A stretch of 64,000 bases of DNA from Butyricicoccus pullicaecorum (GCA_018366035.1 JAGZIW010000001.1:248001-312000), one strand, 5' to 3'; numbered from the stretch's first letter, positions 11,367 through 19,741 are shown. The notes: generated by a model from the letters alone, not told the origin. Numbers and translations are program-made.

Positions 11367-11389
11367 AACCACAAGATGTTGTGGTTTTT
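11367..11389 (+). terminator. Terminator of rlmD
   Basis: AACCACAA, GATG loop, TTGTGGTT followed by TTT, beginning 9 bases after the rlmD stop. Confidence 0.8.
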
Positions 11390-11411
11390 CGAGAAAAAAT
11401 CAGCAAAAAAT

Positions 11412-11438
11412 GGGGCAAAAAACGAGCGTTTTTGCCCC
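11412..11438. terminator. Second hairpin after rlmD
   Basis: GGGGCAAAAA(A)CG and CGTTTTTGCCCC form a long stem with one bulged A and a tiny loop, with A/T-rich flanks on both sides. It may terminate in both directions and may mark or insulate the element border. Confidence 0.6.
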
Positions 11439-11498
11439 TTATTTTTTGCCCGTTTCACAGATGACATGGGGTTTTAGACAGATGAAAACAGAAAAGTC

Positions 11499-11538
11499 AG
11501 AGGACCGGCAGATGAAACAAGTGCCTGTCCTCTTTTTT
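11499..11538 (+). terminator. Terminator-like hairpin in the ICE left end
   Basis: AGAGGAC-C-GGC pairs with GCC-T-GTCCTCT (11499-11505 with 11527-11533), followed by a run of T. No gene precedes it here, so it probably insulates the element from rlmD read-through. Confidence 0.65.
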
Positions 11539-11573
11539 ATATATGTCCGTTTTTACAAGCAAAACAGAAGAAT

Positions 11574-11622
11574 GACCGGTAGTATTCGTTTTCTACACAA
11601 CGAATAAAACCGGTCTTTTTTT
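11574..11622 (+). terminator. Double-stem terminator before the first ICE gene
   Basis: GACCGGT (11574-11580) pairs with ACCGGTC (11609-11615), enclosing a second stem ATTCGTT/AACGAAT, followed by TTTTTTT. It ends about 40 bases before the first ICE start codon. Confidence 0.8.
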
Positions 11623-11663
11623 GTGTTCTTATTCGAAAATCGTACACGAAGAAGGGAGTCAAT

Positions 11664-12224
11664 ATGAAAACAATCACAACCGAAGAACTTAAGAATATGA
11701 GCCATCAAGAGGGACTGATCCTTCAGGGGTGCGGCGGTGACCTTCAGGAATGGGTAAATGGAATCAATGGGATTCTCCAAGAACAAGGAATTCTTTTGGA
11801 CGGAAAGCCTCTGGACGATGTGTCAGTCTTTCAACATGAAGGGCTTACCAATCTGCTGTTTGCCTTTGGTGAACATAAACTGGATATCGGCAAACTTGCC
11901 ATCTGGAGAATCCAAAGTCATGAGCAGTTTGGAGGAACCTGGCTTTCCGATTATGTAGAAAACAAACTGGGAGGTTTTACAAAGAGTCAGCAGGCAAAAC
12001 CGGATTGTCCTCTCATTGGTGCAGATGGAAATATTTTTAATCTAATAGGAATTGCATCACGAACTCTGAAGGAGAACGGGATGGGTAAACAGGCAGAAAC
12101 AATGCGGCAGAGAATCACAGGCGGAGAATGTCACAGCTATGAGGAAGCGCTGATGATTATCGCCGATTATGTGAATATCACATCTGCGGAGCCGGAAGAA
12201 GGCATAAAGATGGATTTTTCTTAA
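11664..12224 (+). CDS. Conserved ICE-associated hypothetical protein
   Basis: 186 residues, soluble, no signal peptide or membrane helix. The C-terminal third (GNIFNLIGIASRTLKENGMG, then a helical stretch ending YEEALMIIADYVNI) resembles a small domain recurring in proteins of Clostridia conjugative elements, where it is often the whole recognisable part. The N-terminal half has a GCGGDLQEWVNGINGILQEQ segment. SD AGAAGGGAG precedes the ATG. It is the first ICE gene, between two terminators, so it is probably separately expressed. Function unknown. Confidence 0.7.
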   Translation: MKTITTEELKNMSHQEGLILQGCGGDLQEWVNGINGILQEQGILLDGKPLDDVSVFQHEGLTNLLFAFGEHKLDIGKLAIWRIQSHEQFGGTWLSDYVENKLGGFTKSQQAKPDCPLIGADGNIFNLIGIASRTLKENGMGKQAETMRQRITGGECHSYEEALMIIADYVNITSAEPEEGIKMDFS

Positions 12225-12239
12225 AACAGCAAACAACAG

Positions 12240-12278
12240 GATCGGTCAGTCGGAAACTCAGGACGGCCGGTCTTTTTT
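12240..12278 (+). terminator. Intra-element terminator
   Basis: GATCGG (12240-12245) pairs with CCGGTC (12267-12272, one G-T), followed by TTTTTT, about 16 bases after the preceding stop codon. Confidence 0.7.
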
Positions 12279-12318
12279 ATTGCGCATTTTTGATAAGAAG
12301 AAAGGATGGCAGAAAATT

Positions 12319-12591
12319 ATGAAAACAAAACAGCAAGAGCAGATTTCTGACTTTCCATATGGATGGAACAAAGGTGATACCTGTGTGATGATCACCAATA
12401 AAGCCAAGAAAAGCACATGTGAATATACGGTGGAGAGTTATGACGGGAGATACTTTGGTGTCCGCAGTCATACCGGGCTTTTTCACCGAGCTTCTCCGCA
12501 AAGATTATTCCATTCAAAGGAAGAAGCAGTTGCAGCCTTAGAGCAATCGGAAACACCGACACAGGAAAGAGGCGGAATGACATTTCAGTAG
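12319..12591 (+). CDS. Small ICE-associated hypothetical protein
   Basis: 90 residues from the ATG at 12319 (MKTKQQ); an in-frame upstream start at 12280 would add 13 residues but overlaps the terminator region. Lys/Thr-rich with a central YTVESYDGRYFGVRSHTGLF segment and a Ser-Pro-Gln-Arg turn, no cysteines of note, no membrane segment. Not recognised as a named family. It precedes the cysteine-rich gene by 28 bases and is probably co-transcribed with it. Confidence 0.6.
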   Translation: MKTKQQEQISDFPYGWNKGDTCVMITNKAKKSTCEYTVESYDGRYFGVRSHTGLFHRASPQRLFHSKEEAVAALEQSETPTQERGGMTFQ

Positions 12592-12619
12592 AAATTTTAA
12601 AAGTAAGGAGTGAGAAGAT

Positions 12620-13315
12620 ATGACCGCAAGATTTATGAGTGATACCCCCTATGCCAGAACAGAGCAGGAAATGCAGCGCATTCCGGGTTTCCATTCAAGA
12701 GGAACCGGAATGGCGGTAAGCCACTTTAGGTACAGCGCAAAGGACTGTGACTGTTGTTTATGTGCCTATAAAAGCAGAAAAAGAAAATGCGAAAAAGCGG
12801 ATGGCTGTATCTGCCTGCGTGAACGGCTTGGGGCAGGCTGTGTGCCATTTGAAGAACTGTTGGAAAGGTTGACAGCGGAGGTGACTGTCAGCCCGTTTGT
12901 GAGCCGTGTGGCCCGGCTGTCAGCGCAGTCTCACCCCTGCTTTTTCCTTGCCGGTCACAGAGAACGGTTTGAGCCTTTGTGGGAGCGTCATATCCGAACA
13001 GCAGAAGAAGATGCCATGTGTGCCGCATTATATCTTTTGTCTGCAGACCGATTCCTGTGGGGAAAAGCAGTATCCGCAATCGAGCCGGATATCATCCATT
13101 TTCAAGAGATTCATATTCACGGCGTGGATCTGAACGGGTATGTGCTGTTCCATACCGCAAAGGATTTATATCAGGGAACCAAACACATCAGCCTGTCTGA
13201 ATTGGTTGATCCGGAATTGGTTGGTGATATGACATTTGAACTGATTATCACAGCGTTTTTGATTCGTCGTTATGGATGCGGTGTGTTGAGTGCAGAAAGG
13301 AGTAAACGATGCTGA
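12620..13315 (+). CDS. Cysteine-rich ICE hypothetical protein
   Basis: 231 residues. A cluster of cysteines lies at about residues 39-73 (CDCCLCAYKSRKRKC, CEKADGCICLRERLGAGC), likely binding zinc or another metal. The rest is helical, with no catalytic motif I recognise. SD AAGGAG. It sits between the small gene at 12319 and the ArdA-like gene, among early-transfer accessory genes. A nucleic-acid-binding role is plausible from the metal-binding look but unproven. Confidence 0.65.
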   Translation: MTARFMSDTPYARTEQEMQRIPGFHSRGTGMAVSHFRYSAKDCDCCLCAYKSRKRKCEKADGCICLRERLGAGCVPFEELLERLTAEVTVSPFVSRVARLSAQSHPCFFLAGHRERFEPLWERHIRTAEEDAMCAALYLLSADRFLWGKAVSAIEPDIIHFQEIHIHGVDLNGYVLFHTAKDLYQGTKHISLSELVDPELVGDMTFELIITAFLIRRYGCGVLSAERSKRC

Positions 13316-13349
13316 ATGTTCAATCTAACTCAGGAATGGGGGGATGTAG

Positions 13350-14537
13350 ATGAGAATACCGGAAGTGTATCTTGCCAATAAGAGTCTGCTAAAAAACAGA
13401 TATTATGGCGGTATCACCCTTTCTCTGCCGGCAACAGAGAGTGCCATAGCAGATGCAAAATATCGTGCGCAGATTCAAACAGGCTCGGAGTACATTGTGG
13501 ACTGTGACAGCGGATGGCCGGAATTTTTAGAGCAGATTATAAACGATACGGACGATTTGCCCCTCGAAGAAGTGAATCTGTTGGCGTATCAGATCAGCCG
13601 GATGGATGAATTCCAGATTGAAATTTTCGCAGGTGCGGTTCAGCTGCGTCAGGAAGAAGATATTGATACACCGGTTACAATGAAAGAACTCATTAACCTG
13701 GCACACAACTTAGACTGCTATGAATATCGTCCCGGTGTTGCGGATGACCGGACTTTGGGAAATGTGGCACTGGAAAATGACCTGTTAGATACAATCAGCG
13801 GGTTACCGGAGGATGTGCTGGAGTTATTGGATGAAGAAAAAGTCGGGCAGGAAATGCGGCGTTCAGACATGGGAACTTTTACAGGAGCCGGATATATATT
13901 CCCAAACCGTATGCCGCATCAGGAATTGTATGACGGAATTCATTTGCCGGATATTCCGGATATGCCAAAAGGTGTGATATCTGTTCTGTTGAGCAGTCTT
14001 GATAAGCCGGATGAAACCGGTGTATGGCTGGAACTGCCTGCAACAGAGCAGGAAATGCAGCATGTGCTGAAACAGCTGGGCGAACACTCTTTTGATAACT
14101 GCCTGATAGCGGGCAGTATCAGCACCGCTTTTCCCTATCCCCTTGCCGGTGACGAAGATGTGGAAAAGCTCAATACTCTGGCGCAGAAAATACAGGCGTT
14201 TCCGGATCAAAGGACTCTGGCAAAATTCAAGGCGGCATTGGAACTGGAAATCCGCAATGAAATTGACTTTGCATTGGATGTAACAGAAAATCTGGACTGT
14301 TATGATTTTGACCCCAAAATGTATTCCCCTGCCGTATATGCCAAATATATTTTCCAAGAAGCCGGAATCGATCCAAACGATCCGGCTTTTGCCATGTTCG
14401 ATTTTATAGGATATGGGGAGCGGCAGATGCAGCAGGCCGGACATGTGCAGACCGCATACGGTATGATTTTACGCAATGAGAACCCGTTCGTATCAAAATA
14501 CAGTCAGACAGAATCTATGCAGATGGGAGGAATGTAG
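13350..14537 (+). CDS. ArdA-like antirestriction protein
   Basis: 395 residues, acidic, with duplicated features: two LPATE motifs (about 26-30 and 229-233) each open an ArdA-like unit, and EVNLLAYQISRMDEFQIEIF matches the ArdA core helix. ArdA proteins mimic DNA and block type I restriction enzymes, protecting incoming conjugative DNA. The tail (TAYGMILRNENPF) is also seen in Firmicute ICE versions. At about twice the length of plasmid ArdA, it may act as a tandem mimic. It is directly followed by an LPD28 gene (start abutting stop). Confidence 0.7.
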   Translation: MRIPEVYLANKSLLKNRYYGGITLSLPATESAIADAKYRAQIQTGSEYIVDCDSGWPEFLEQIINDTDDLPLEEVNLLAYQISRMDEFQIEIFAGAVQLRQEEDIDTPVTMKELINLAHNLDCYEYRPGVADDRTLGNVALENDLLDTISGLPEDVLELLDEEKVGQEMRRSDMGTFTGAGYIFPNRMPHQELYDGIHLPDIPDMPKGVISVLLSSLDKPDETGVWLELPATEQEMQHVLKQLGEHSFDNCLIAGSISTAFPYPLAGDEDVEKLNTLAQKIQAFPDQRTLAKFKAALELEIRNEIDFALDVTENLDCYDFDPKMYSPAVYAKYIFQEAGIDPNDPAFAMFDFIGYGERQMQQAGHVQTAYGMILRNENPFVSKYSQTESMQMGGM

Positions 14538-14909
14538 ATGAAAGGATTGGATGCCAACACACAGAAGTATGAATTGGCGGAGATTGATCATAAAGTCGTG
14601 TTGTTTACCAATATGCGGCTTGACCGAGATACGGTTCCGGAAGGAGTGTTTTGCTATGATGTCAGGGATTCGGATAACCTTGATGGAAGTATGGCACAGA
14701 TTAAGCCGTTTGTGTTGGTAAACCATTGGGGAACGATATTAAGCAAAACACCGTTTCCACTGGATGAGTCAGGAAGCTATTATCCGGAGGACTGGGGATA
14801 TCTTGGAGAGGACATGAGCCTTTCGGAATTCCGGAAAGAAACAGCCGAACAATTGGAGGCACGATTAGAACCACAGCCATCAGGCAGAGAAATGACCATG
14901 CAGCCATGA
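14538..14909 (+). CDS. LPD28 domain-containing protein
   Basis: 123 residues that match the large polyvalent protein-associated domain 28 by the run LFTNMRLDRDTVPEGVFCYD followed by KPFVLVNHWGTIL. LPD domains are found in large phage and conjugative-element polyproteins and as free small proteins in ICE; their function is unknown. It begins immediately after the ArdA-like stop, with the SD inside that gene, so the two are translationally linked. Confidence 0.7.
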   Translation: MKGLDANTQKYELAEIDHKVVLFTNMRLDRDTVPEGVFCYDVRDSDNLDGSMAQIKPFVLVNHWGTILSKTPFPLDESGSYYPEDWGYLGEDMSLSEFRKETAEQLEARLEPQPSGREMTMQP

Positions 14910-14940
14910 ATACCCTGCCGCCGGAAGGAGGTGATGCGGC

Positions 14941-15924
14941 ATGAACAGTTTTATTGCATGGGTAGGCGGAAAGAAGGCCCTGCGGAAACTGATTTATACA
15001 ATGTTCCCCGTTCAGTTTGACCGGTACATTGAAGTATTTGGCGGCGGTGGCTGGGTATTGTTTGGAAAACCGCCGAATCTGAAGCGGAAGCTGGAGGTTT
15101 ATAACGACTACAATTCCAATCTGGCAAATCTTTTTTACTGTGTCAAGAACAGGACATGTGCTTTTTTGCTGGAATTGGGATTTTTGCCGATCAACAGCCG
15201 GGATGAGTTTTCCATGATCCGCACATTCTTGGAAAAGCATGAGCCTGACACCACATTTTTGCAGGAGGAACTGACTCTTGCCGAGCAGAATCTCTCCCCG
15301 CCTGATTATGAGGAAATCCGCGCGATCCTTTTGGAAAATGCACAGATGACGGATGTCAAACGGGCGGCGGCTTTTTTCAAACTGATCCGATACAGCTACG
15401 GCAGCGGCTGTACCTCTTTCGGATGCCAGCCATTCGATGTGCGGAAATGCTTTGACTCAATCTGGCAGGCATCGCACAGGCTTTCTGAAACGGTAATCGA
15501 AAATAAGGATTTTGAGGCGTTGATACGGCAGTATGACCGTGACAGCGCCTTTTTTTATTGCGATCCGCCTTACTATGAAACCGAAGGTCATTATGAGGTG
15601 GTGTTCCGAAAAGAGGATCACATGAGGCTTCGGGATACGTTGAAAGCCTGCCGCGGAAAGTGGATGGTAAGCTATAACGACTGTGATTTTATCCGTGAAT
15701 TGTATGACGGATATTATATCACCGCTGTTACCCGCTTAAATAATCTCGCCCAAAGATATGAAAGCGGCTGTGAGTTCCCAGAAGTGATCATTACCAATTA
15801 TGATCCAAAAGAAATGGAACGGTCACAGCCAAGACAGATGCGTCTGTTCGGACTGGGTGAAGAAGATGATGAGGACTGCTATGAAATTACAGGGGTATGG
15901 TTCCCGGAAAGAGAGGCACTATGA
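14941..15924 (+). CDS. D12-class (Dam-type) N6-adenine DNA methyltransferase
   Basis: 327 residues. The N-terminal GGKKALRKLI and the SAM-binding EVFGGGGWVLF (usual FxGxG) come first. The catalytic DPPY motif (CDPPYYET) is near residue 211 and a SYND motif follows, the order of the Dam/D12 alpha class. It would methylate adenine, probably to guard the element from host restriction or to mark its DNA. No partner endonuclease is present, so it is an orphan methylase. The stop overlaps the next start (ATGA). Confidence 0.9.
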   Translation: MNSFIAWVGGKKALRKLIYTMFPVQFDRYIEVFGGGGWVLFGKPPNLKRKLEVYNDYNSNLANLFYCVKNRTCAFLLELGFLPINSRDEFSMIRTFLEKHEPDTTFLQEELTLAEQNLSPPDYEEIRAILLENAQMTDVKRAAAFFKLIRYSYGSGCTSFGCQPFDVRKCFDSIWQASHRLSETVIENKDFEALIRQYDRDSAFFYCDPPYYETEGHYEVVFRKEDHMRLRDTLKACRGKWMVSYNDCDFIRELYDGYYITAVTRLNNLAQRYESGCEFPEVIITNYDPKEMERSQPRQMRLFGLGEEDDEDCYEITGVWFPEREAL

Positions 15925-16178
15925 GACATAAGAAACAGAAAAAGAAAGGAACTAAGCGACAGAGTGTTCTGTCTATTCCAAATTCGCTGCTTCAAGCGGC
16001 AGGCATCCAGCCGGATACCGATCTGGTGATTGAAACGATCCCCGGTGTGATCCTGATTGGAGAAGAAGCACCCTTAAGTATCGTGCAGCAGCCGTTTGTC
16101 GACTTGTTTTCCGCAATGGGGCTGACTCCAAAAGAAGTAACAGATGTAATGGTAAAGGGAGGGTTCACTTATGAGTAA
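15921..16178 (+). CDS. AbrB-like DNA-binding protein (first of a pair)
   Basis: 85 residues, start overlapping the methylase stop by ATGA. The centre (SVLSIPNSLLQAAGIQPDTD, then LVIETIPGVILI) has the pattern of a swapped-hairpin AbrB/MazE domain after a very basic N-terminus (RHKKQKKKGTKR). Probably a DNA-binding regulator or antitoxin-like protein, but no toxin is next to it. It overlaps the next AbrB-like gene by 8 bases, suggesting the two form a mixed complex. Confidence 0.6.
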   Translation: MRHKKQKKKGTKRQSVLSIPNSLLQAAGIQPDTDLVIETIPGVILIGEEAPLSIVQQPFVDLFSAMGLTPKEVTDVMVKGGFTYE

Positions 16179-16449
16179 ACCAATTTATAAGCTGGTTGAC
16201 AGCAAAGGGAGAGTGCTGATTCCGAAGGCACTGCGGGAAACTGCCCGAATGGAATACGGGGACATTGTGCGCATTGGCCTGAGCAGCGGCAGGATAACCG
16301 TCACAAAGGTGGACATTGTGGAGGTTGGCGATCAGTCACCGGAAGCAGTGGAAGCCTATGTGCGTGCGGCAGTCAAAGCGATGCCGGACAGTAAACGTCT
16401 GGAACTGCTTGGAGAATTAAGCAGCCTGCTTCAGAAAAAGGAGGGATAA
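16171..16449 (+). CDS. AbrB/MazE/SpoVT family DNA-binding protein
   Basis: 92 residues. The N-terminal 45 residues (VDSKGRVLIPKALRETARME, then YGDIVRI) are a clear AbrB-type swapped-hairpin domain. A helical C-terminus follows and may mediate oligomerisation. It overlaps the upstream AbrB-like gene by 8 bases. Likely a transcriptional regulator of the element. Confidence 0.8.
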   Translation: MSKPIYKLVDSKGRVLIPKALRETARMEYGDIVRIGLSSGRITVTKVDIVEVGDQSPEAVEAYVRAAVKAMPDSKRLELLGELSSLLQKKEG

Positions 16450-16452
16450 AGG

Positions 16453-16977
16453 ATGCGTGTCTATACGCAGGAAGATTGCGTACAACAGAACCTGCCGGAA
16501 AACCTGATGAATCGTGTGCTTGTGCTGCCTGAAAATGAAACAGGGCAGCTTTTCTTTTGCCAGAAGGATGTTGGGGATGCCTTGCAAACGGTTTCCCTTA
16601 AAACCGGTGAAGTTGCATGGTGCAGAAAGCAGGATGTGATGGGGCTTCTCAGACCGGAACTTCTGCCGGATAGTGCCAAGCTTCAACTTTCACAGATCCG
16701 ACCGGCAGATGCGGCAGACCTTGCAGAGCATACGCCGCAGTATTCCGGTTACAGTTTTCTTCCGGATGGGAGATATGCTGCCGGGGTTTGGTTGTGCAGT
16801 CCGGAGGAAGTACGGGACTATGTGCAGATGCAAAAGGATTATCAGCACCGTGTGCTGATCTGTGACAGGGATGATTTTGCTGTGATGGAGATTGTCGAAG
16901 GAAAACTGATATTTCCAAGCGAACAGGATCTGCAGGCATTTCCACAACAGCCAGAGGGAGGAATTCAAATGGGATAA
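16453..16977 (+). CDS. ICE-associated hypothetical protein
   Basis: 174 residues, mixed alpha/beta by eye, without membrane segments or a known motif. It contains VLVLPENETGQLFFCQK and a central GYSFLPDGRYAAGVWLC. It follows the AbrB gene by 3 bases and precedes the YodL gene by 16, so it belongs to the same operon. Not recognised. Confidence 0.65.
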   Translation: MRVYTQEDCVQQNLPENLMNRVLVLPENETGQLFFCQKDVGDALQTVSLKTGEVAWCRKQDVMGLLRPELLPDSAKLQLSQIRPADAADLAEHTPQYSGYSFLPDGRYAAGVWLCSPEEVRDYVQMQKDYQHRVLICDRDDFAVMEIVEGKLIFPSEQDLQAFPQQPEGGIQMG

Positions 16978-16993
16978 AGGAGAGTGATGAGAG

Positions 16994-17554
16994 ATGAAGC
17001 CCATTCAGATCCAGAATGGAGTCATTGTTTATTATGGAAACCGTGTCGGCATGATACAGGACGGACAGGCTGTCGTCGATCCCATGTTTGAACGGGAAGA
17101 ACTGAAAGACTTTTTAAACCATCAGCGTGATATCCGGGAAATCAAATGGCAGAATGGCATTTTTGATCGGCTGGTGAACCATGCAGAACTATCCCCTGAC
17201 CAGCCGGTGCTGAAAAATGTGCGTGTCTGGCAGTTAAAGCCGGATGTAGATATCCGCATGAAGTTTATCAGTTATGAGGAAATGTGCAGGCAGTTCGGTC
17301 CTCCGGGTGCAGAGCAGTATCAGGTGGTGTATGACGGGGCGGCGGAGACCAATGATCTGGAAGCACTCTATACAAAATTCAATACAGAATGGCCGGAAGG
17401 ATATACCGGACATTCCCTTTCCATGAGCGATGTTCTGGAGTTATATGACAGGGAAAGCAGTTCTTTTCACTATGTGGATCGGTTTGGCTTTCAACAGGTG
17501 GACTTCAACTCTCCAGAGCAAGCCATGAGGACATCCCATACCATGCAGTTTTAG
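16994..17554 (+). CDS. YodL domain-containing protein
   Basis: 186 residues. The C-terminal half matches the YodL domain: YQVVYDGAAETNDLEALYTK, then GHSLSMSDVLEL and FHYVDRFGFQQV. YodL domains occur in large polyvalent proteins of phages and ICEs and as free proteins in Firmicutes; the biochemical role is not established. The N-terminal half is a short beta-rich segment (NGVIVYYGNRVGMIQDG). Confidence 0.75.
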   Translation: MKPIQIQNGVIVYYGNRVGMIQDGQAVVDPMFEREELKDFLNHQRDIREIKWQNGIFDRLVNHAELSPDQPVLKNVRVWQLKPDVDIRMKFISYEEMCRQFGPPGAEQYQVVYDGAAETNDLEALYTKFNTEWPEGYTGHSLSMSDVLELYDRESSSFHYVDRFGFQQVDFNSPEQAMRTSHTMQF

Positions 17555-17644
17555 AGCAGGCAGATTGCTGCCAGCTGTTTACTGAACAGATATACAGAAA
17601 GGAACCATGAAATGAAAAAGCAGAAGAAAAAAAGAGGAATTACT

Positions 17645-17989
17645 ATGCCCCAAATCGAGGTCCGAATCAATTCCATGTATCCGCCCGGAACTCAGGGAGG
17701 AACCAGAGCCTACGCATCCGCTACCATAGACGGGTGCTTTGCCGTCCGGGGAATCAAACTTGTCGAGGGCGGTAAAGACGGTCTGTTTGTATCCATGCCC
17801 AGCCGTAAGACACAGGATGGCTACAAGGAGATCTGTTTCCCCGTAACGGCAGAATTTCGCAGCCAGCTGTACGGCGCTGTTATGGATGCCTACCATCAGG
17901 CATTGGAGTTGGCACAGGCTCCGCCGCAGGCGTCCCCTGTACAGCAAGCAGAAGCTCCCCGAAACGGTCAGCAGATGACCGGAATGTAA
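17645..17989 (+). CDS. SpoVG family protein
   Basis: 114 residues from the ATG at 17645, which has AGAGGA eight bases before it; the upstream ATG at 17612 would add a basic leader. GTRAYASATIDGCFAVRGIK and VSMPSRKTQDGYKEICFPVT are hallmark SpoVG sequences. SpoVG proteins bind nucleic acids and regulate septation, sporulation and virulence in Firmicutes. Copies on mobile elements are common and may regulate transfer genes. It immediately precedes the pilus module. Confidence 0.85.
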   Translation: MPQIEVRINSMYPPGTQGGTRAYASATIDGCFAVRGIKLVEGGKDGLFVSMPSRKTQDGYKEICFPVTAEFRSQLYGAVMDAYHQALELAQAPPQASPVQQAEAPRNGQQMTGM

Positions 17990-18029
17990 TCAAAACCAAC
18001 CTACAATCACGAAAATGGAGGAAAACGAT

Positions 18030-18269
18030 ATGAAAATGATGAAAAACCAGATGCTTAAAATCCGCACTGCCATGACGCTCAAAATGCTGGAAGCAAAAGC
18101 AAAATTGAGAGAAACTTCCGGCGAGGGTTATGTGGATACCGCCATCAAGATCCTGATCGCAGTGGTACTTGGTGCATTGCTGTTAGCCGGTCTCTATGCC
18201 CTGTTTAATGATACCGTGCTTCCGACTCTGGTCGACCGTGTCAAAGAAATGTTTGATTATGGCGGTTGA
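18030..18269 (+). CDS. Pilin-like small membrane protein (DUF6133-like)
   Basis: 79 residues from the ATG at 18030 (GGAGG seven to eight bases upstream). A basic amphipathic N-terminus ends in SGEGYVD (residues 30-36), followed at once by one hydrophobic helix (IKILIAVVLGALLLAGLYAL). This is the layout of a type IVc prepilin: cleavage after Gly, acidic residue near +5, hydrophobic stem. The prepilin peptidase overlaps its 3' end. The same EGYVD-helix junction recurs in the protein at 24656. It is probably the major or a minor pilin of the Tad-like system; the processing is inferred. Confidence 0.75.
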   Translation: MKMMKNQMLKIRTAMTLKMLEAKAKLRETSGEGYVDTAIKILIAVVLGALLLAGLYALFNDTVLPTLVDRVKEMFDYGG

Positions 18270-18750
18270 TTCGGCACTTTTGGAGGGAGCATCCATTGCC
18301 TTTCGGCAAATCCTGCTGCCCATGCAGGCTGTGTTGTTCCTGATCTTTTTGATCGCAGTATCAGTTTGGGACATCTCCAAAAGAACGATACCGGATGGTC
18401 TGCAGGTTGGGATTGCGGCATTGTCTCTGCTGCAGTTCCAACCGCAGCATCTTTTGGGTATTCTAACCGCAGTTCCCTATCTGGCGGTAGCTTTATGCTG
18501 CCAAAACGGGAAAGGAATCGGTGGAGGTGATGTGAAGCTAACCGGAAGTTTGGGATTAGTACTGGGACTTTCAGGAGGTCTTTTCGCCTCTGTGATCGGA
18601 CTTACAGGATTTGTCCTTTCCGGCATGGGATTTCAGATGTATCGAAGATACCAAAAAAAGGAAGAACAGGCTCCGCTGCCGTTAGGTCCCTTTCTGGCAG
18701 CAGGAGCTGCTGGCGTATATTTTATGAATGTCGGAGGAATGGTTCTATGA
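18259..18750 (+). CDS. A24-family prepilin peptidase
   Basis: 163 residues from the ATG at 18259, overlapping the pilin-like gene by 11 bases. A polytopic inner-membrane aspartyl protease of the TadV/CpaA type. The two catalytic aspartates are in SVWDISKRTIPD and in GGGDVKLTGSLG. It has no N-terminal methylase domain, as in CpaA. It would cleave the leader peptides of the pilin-like proteins at 18030, 24656 and perhaps 25074. Confidence 0.88.
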   Translation: MAVDSALLEGASIAFRQILLPMQAVLFLIFLIAVSVWDISKRTIPDGLQVGIAALSLLQFQPQHLLGILTAVPYLAVALCCQNGKGIGGGDVKLTGSLGLVLGLSGGLFASVIGLTGFVLSGMGFQMYRRYQKKEEQAPLPLGPFLAAGAAGVYFMNVGGMVL

Positions 18751-18848
18751 AAAAGAAAATCATGATTACCGCATGTACGATGATACCGATTGCTGCAACA
18801 GTAGCAGCTTTCCTGCTTCGCCGCCGCAAAAGGTATATCTCTCAGTGA
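18747..18848 (+). CDS. 33-residue membrane peptide
   Basis: A short ORF that starts inside the peptidase stop (ATGA overlap at 18747-18750). It encodes a Lys-rich start, one hydrophobic helix (ITACTMIPIAATVAAFLL) and an arginine-rich tail (RRRKRY). The tight coupling and the positive-inside topology suggest a real small membrane protein, perhaps an accessory of the pilus. No family recognised. Confidence 0.55.
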   Translation: MKKKIMITACTMIPIAATVAAFLLRRRKRYISQ

Positions 18849-18910
18849 CTCGCTGGGCGGTTTTTTGTACAAAGGCCCGCCTTTTTAAAAATAACAAGGA
18901 GGAAATTTCT

Positions 18911-19738
18911 ATGAATCTTTTGAAAAACCGGACTGTGATCGGCGTCATCTGCATTGTGCTTTCCCTGATCATCTGTTTTGCGGTAACCCCGCTCTTTAAT
19001 CAGAGCATCAGCGAAAAAACCGAGATTGTCCGTGTAGTAAAGCCAGTGAAAAACGGTGAGGAAATCCAATCTGACATGGTAAAGCAGGTGGAAGTCGGCG
19101 GATACAATCTGCCGGAAGATGTTGTGAAAAATTCGGATACGGTCATAGGTAAATTTGCAACAGCAAATCTGGCTCCGGGCGATTATATTCTTTCATCCAA
19201 ACTTGCGGAGGAACCGGCTGCAGAGAATGCTTACCTCTATCACCTAACAGGAGAAAAACAGGCCATTTCTGTATCTGTGAAGAACTTTGCAAACGGATTG
19301 TCCGGAAAGTTGCAAAGCGGTGATATTGTTTCTGTGATCGCACCGGATTACAAAAAGCAGGGTTCTACCGTTATTCCTGCGGAACTGCAGTATGTGGAGG
19401 TGATCGCAGTGACCGCAAACAGCGGCTCGGATGCCAATACGGGAGCGCAGACAGAAGAAAGTGAAGAACGGGAACTGCCGGATACAGTGACGCTTTTGGT
19501 CACGCCCGAACAATCCAAAATTCTTGCGGAACTTGAAGCAGACGGAAAACTTCACCTGTCTTTGGTATATCGCGGCGAACAGAAAAATGCAGCTATGTTT
19601 ATTGAAGCACAGGAAAAAGTGTTGGCAGAGTTATATCCGCCTGTTGAAAAAGAAAACTCCTCTGAGCAGGCAGAAGAAAACGAAGAAAGTGAGGCCGAAG
19701 AATCGGAATCCGTTCCTGCAGAAAGCGAGGTGGAGTAA
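18911..19738 (+). CDS. CpaB/RcpC-like SAF domain pilus assembly protein
   Basis: 275 residues from the ATG at 18911 (AAGGAGG upstream). One N-terminal membrane helix (VIGVICIVLSLIICFAV) is followed by an SAF domain at about 38-100 (KPVKNGEEIQSDMVKQVEV, then APGDYILSSKL), as in Flp pilus CpaB/RcpC. The C-terminal 30 residues are almost all Glu and Ser. In Tad systems CpaB sits in the envelope and links the machine to the cell surface. It is followed after 3 bases by the CpaE-like gene. Confidence 0.82.
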   Translation: MNLLKNRTVIGVICIVLSLIICFAVTPLFNQSISEKTEIVRVVKPVKNGEEIQSDMVKQVEVGGYNLPEDVVKNSDTVIGKFATANLAPGDYILSSKLAEEPAAENAYLYHLTGEKQAISVSVKNFANGLSGKLQSGDIVSVIAPDYKKQGSTVIPAELQYVEVIAVTANSGSDANTGAQTEESEERELPDTVTLLVTPEQSKILAELEADGKLHLSLVYRGEQKNAAMFIEAQEKVLAELYPPVEKENSSEQAEENEESEAEESESVPAESEVE

Positions 19739-19741
19739 GCC

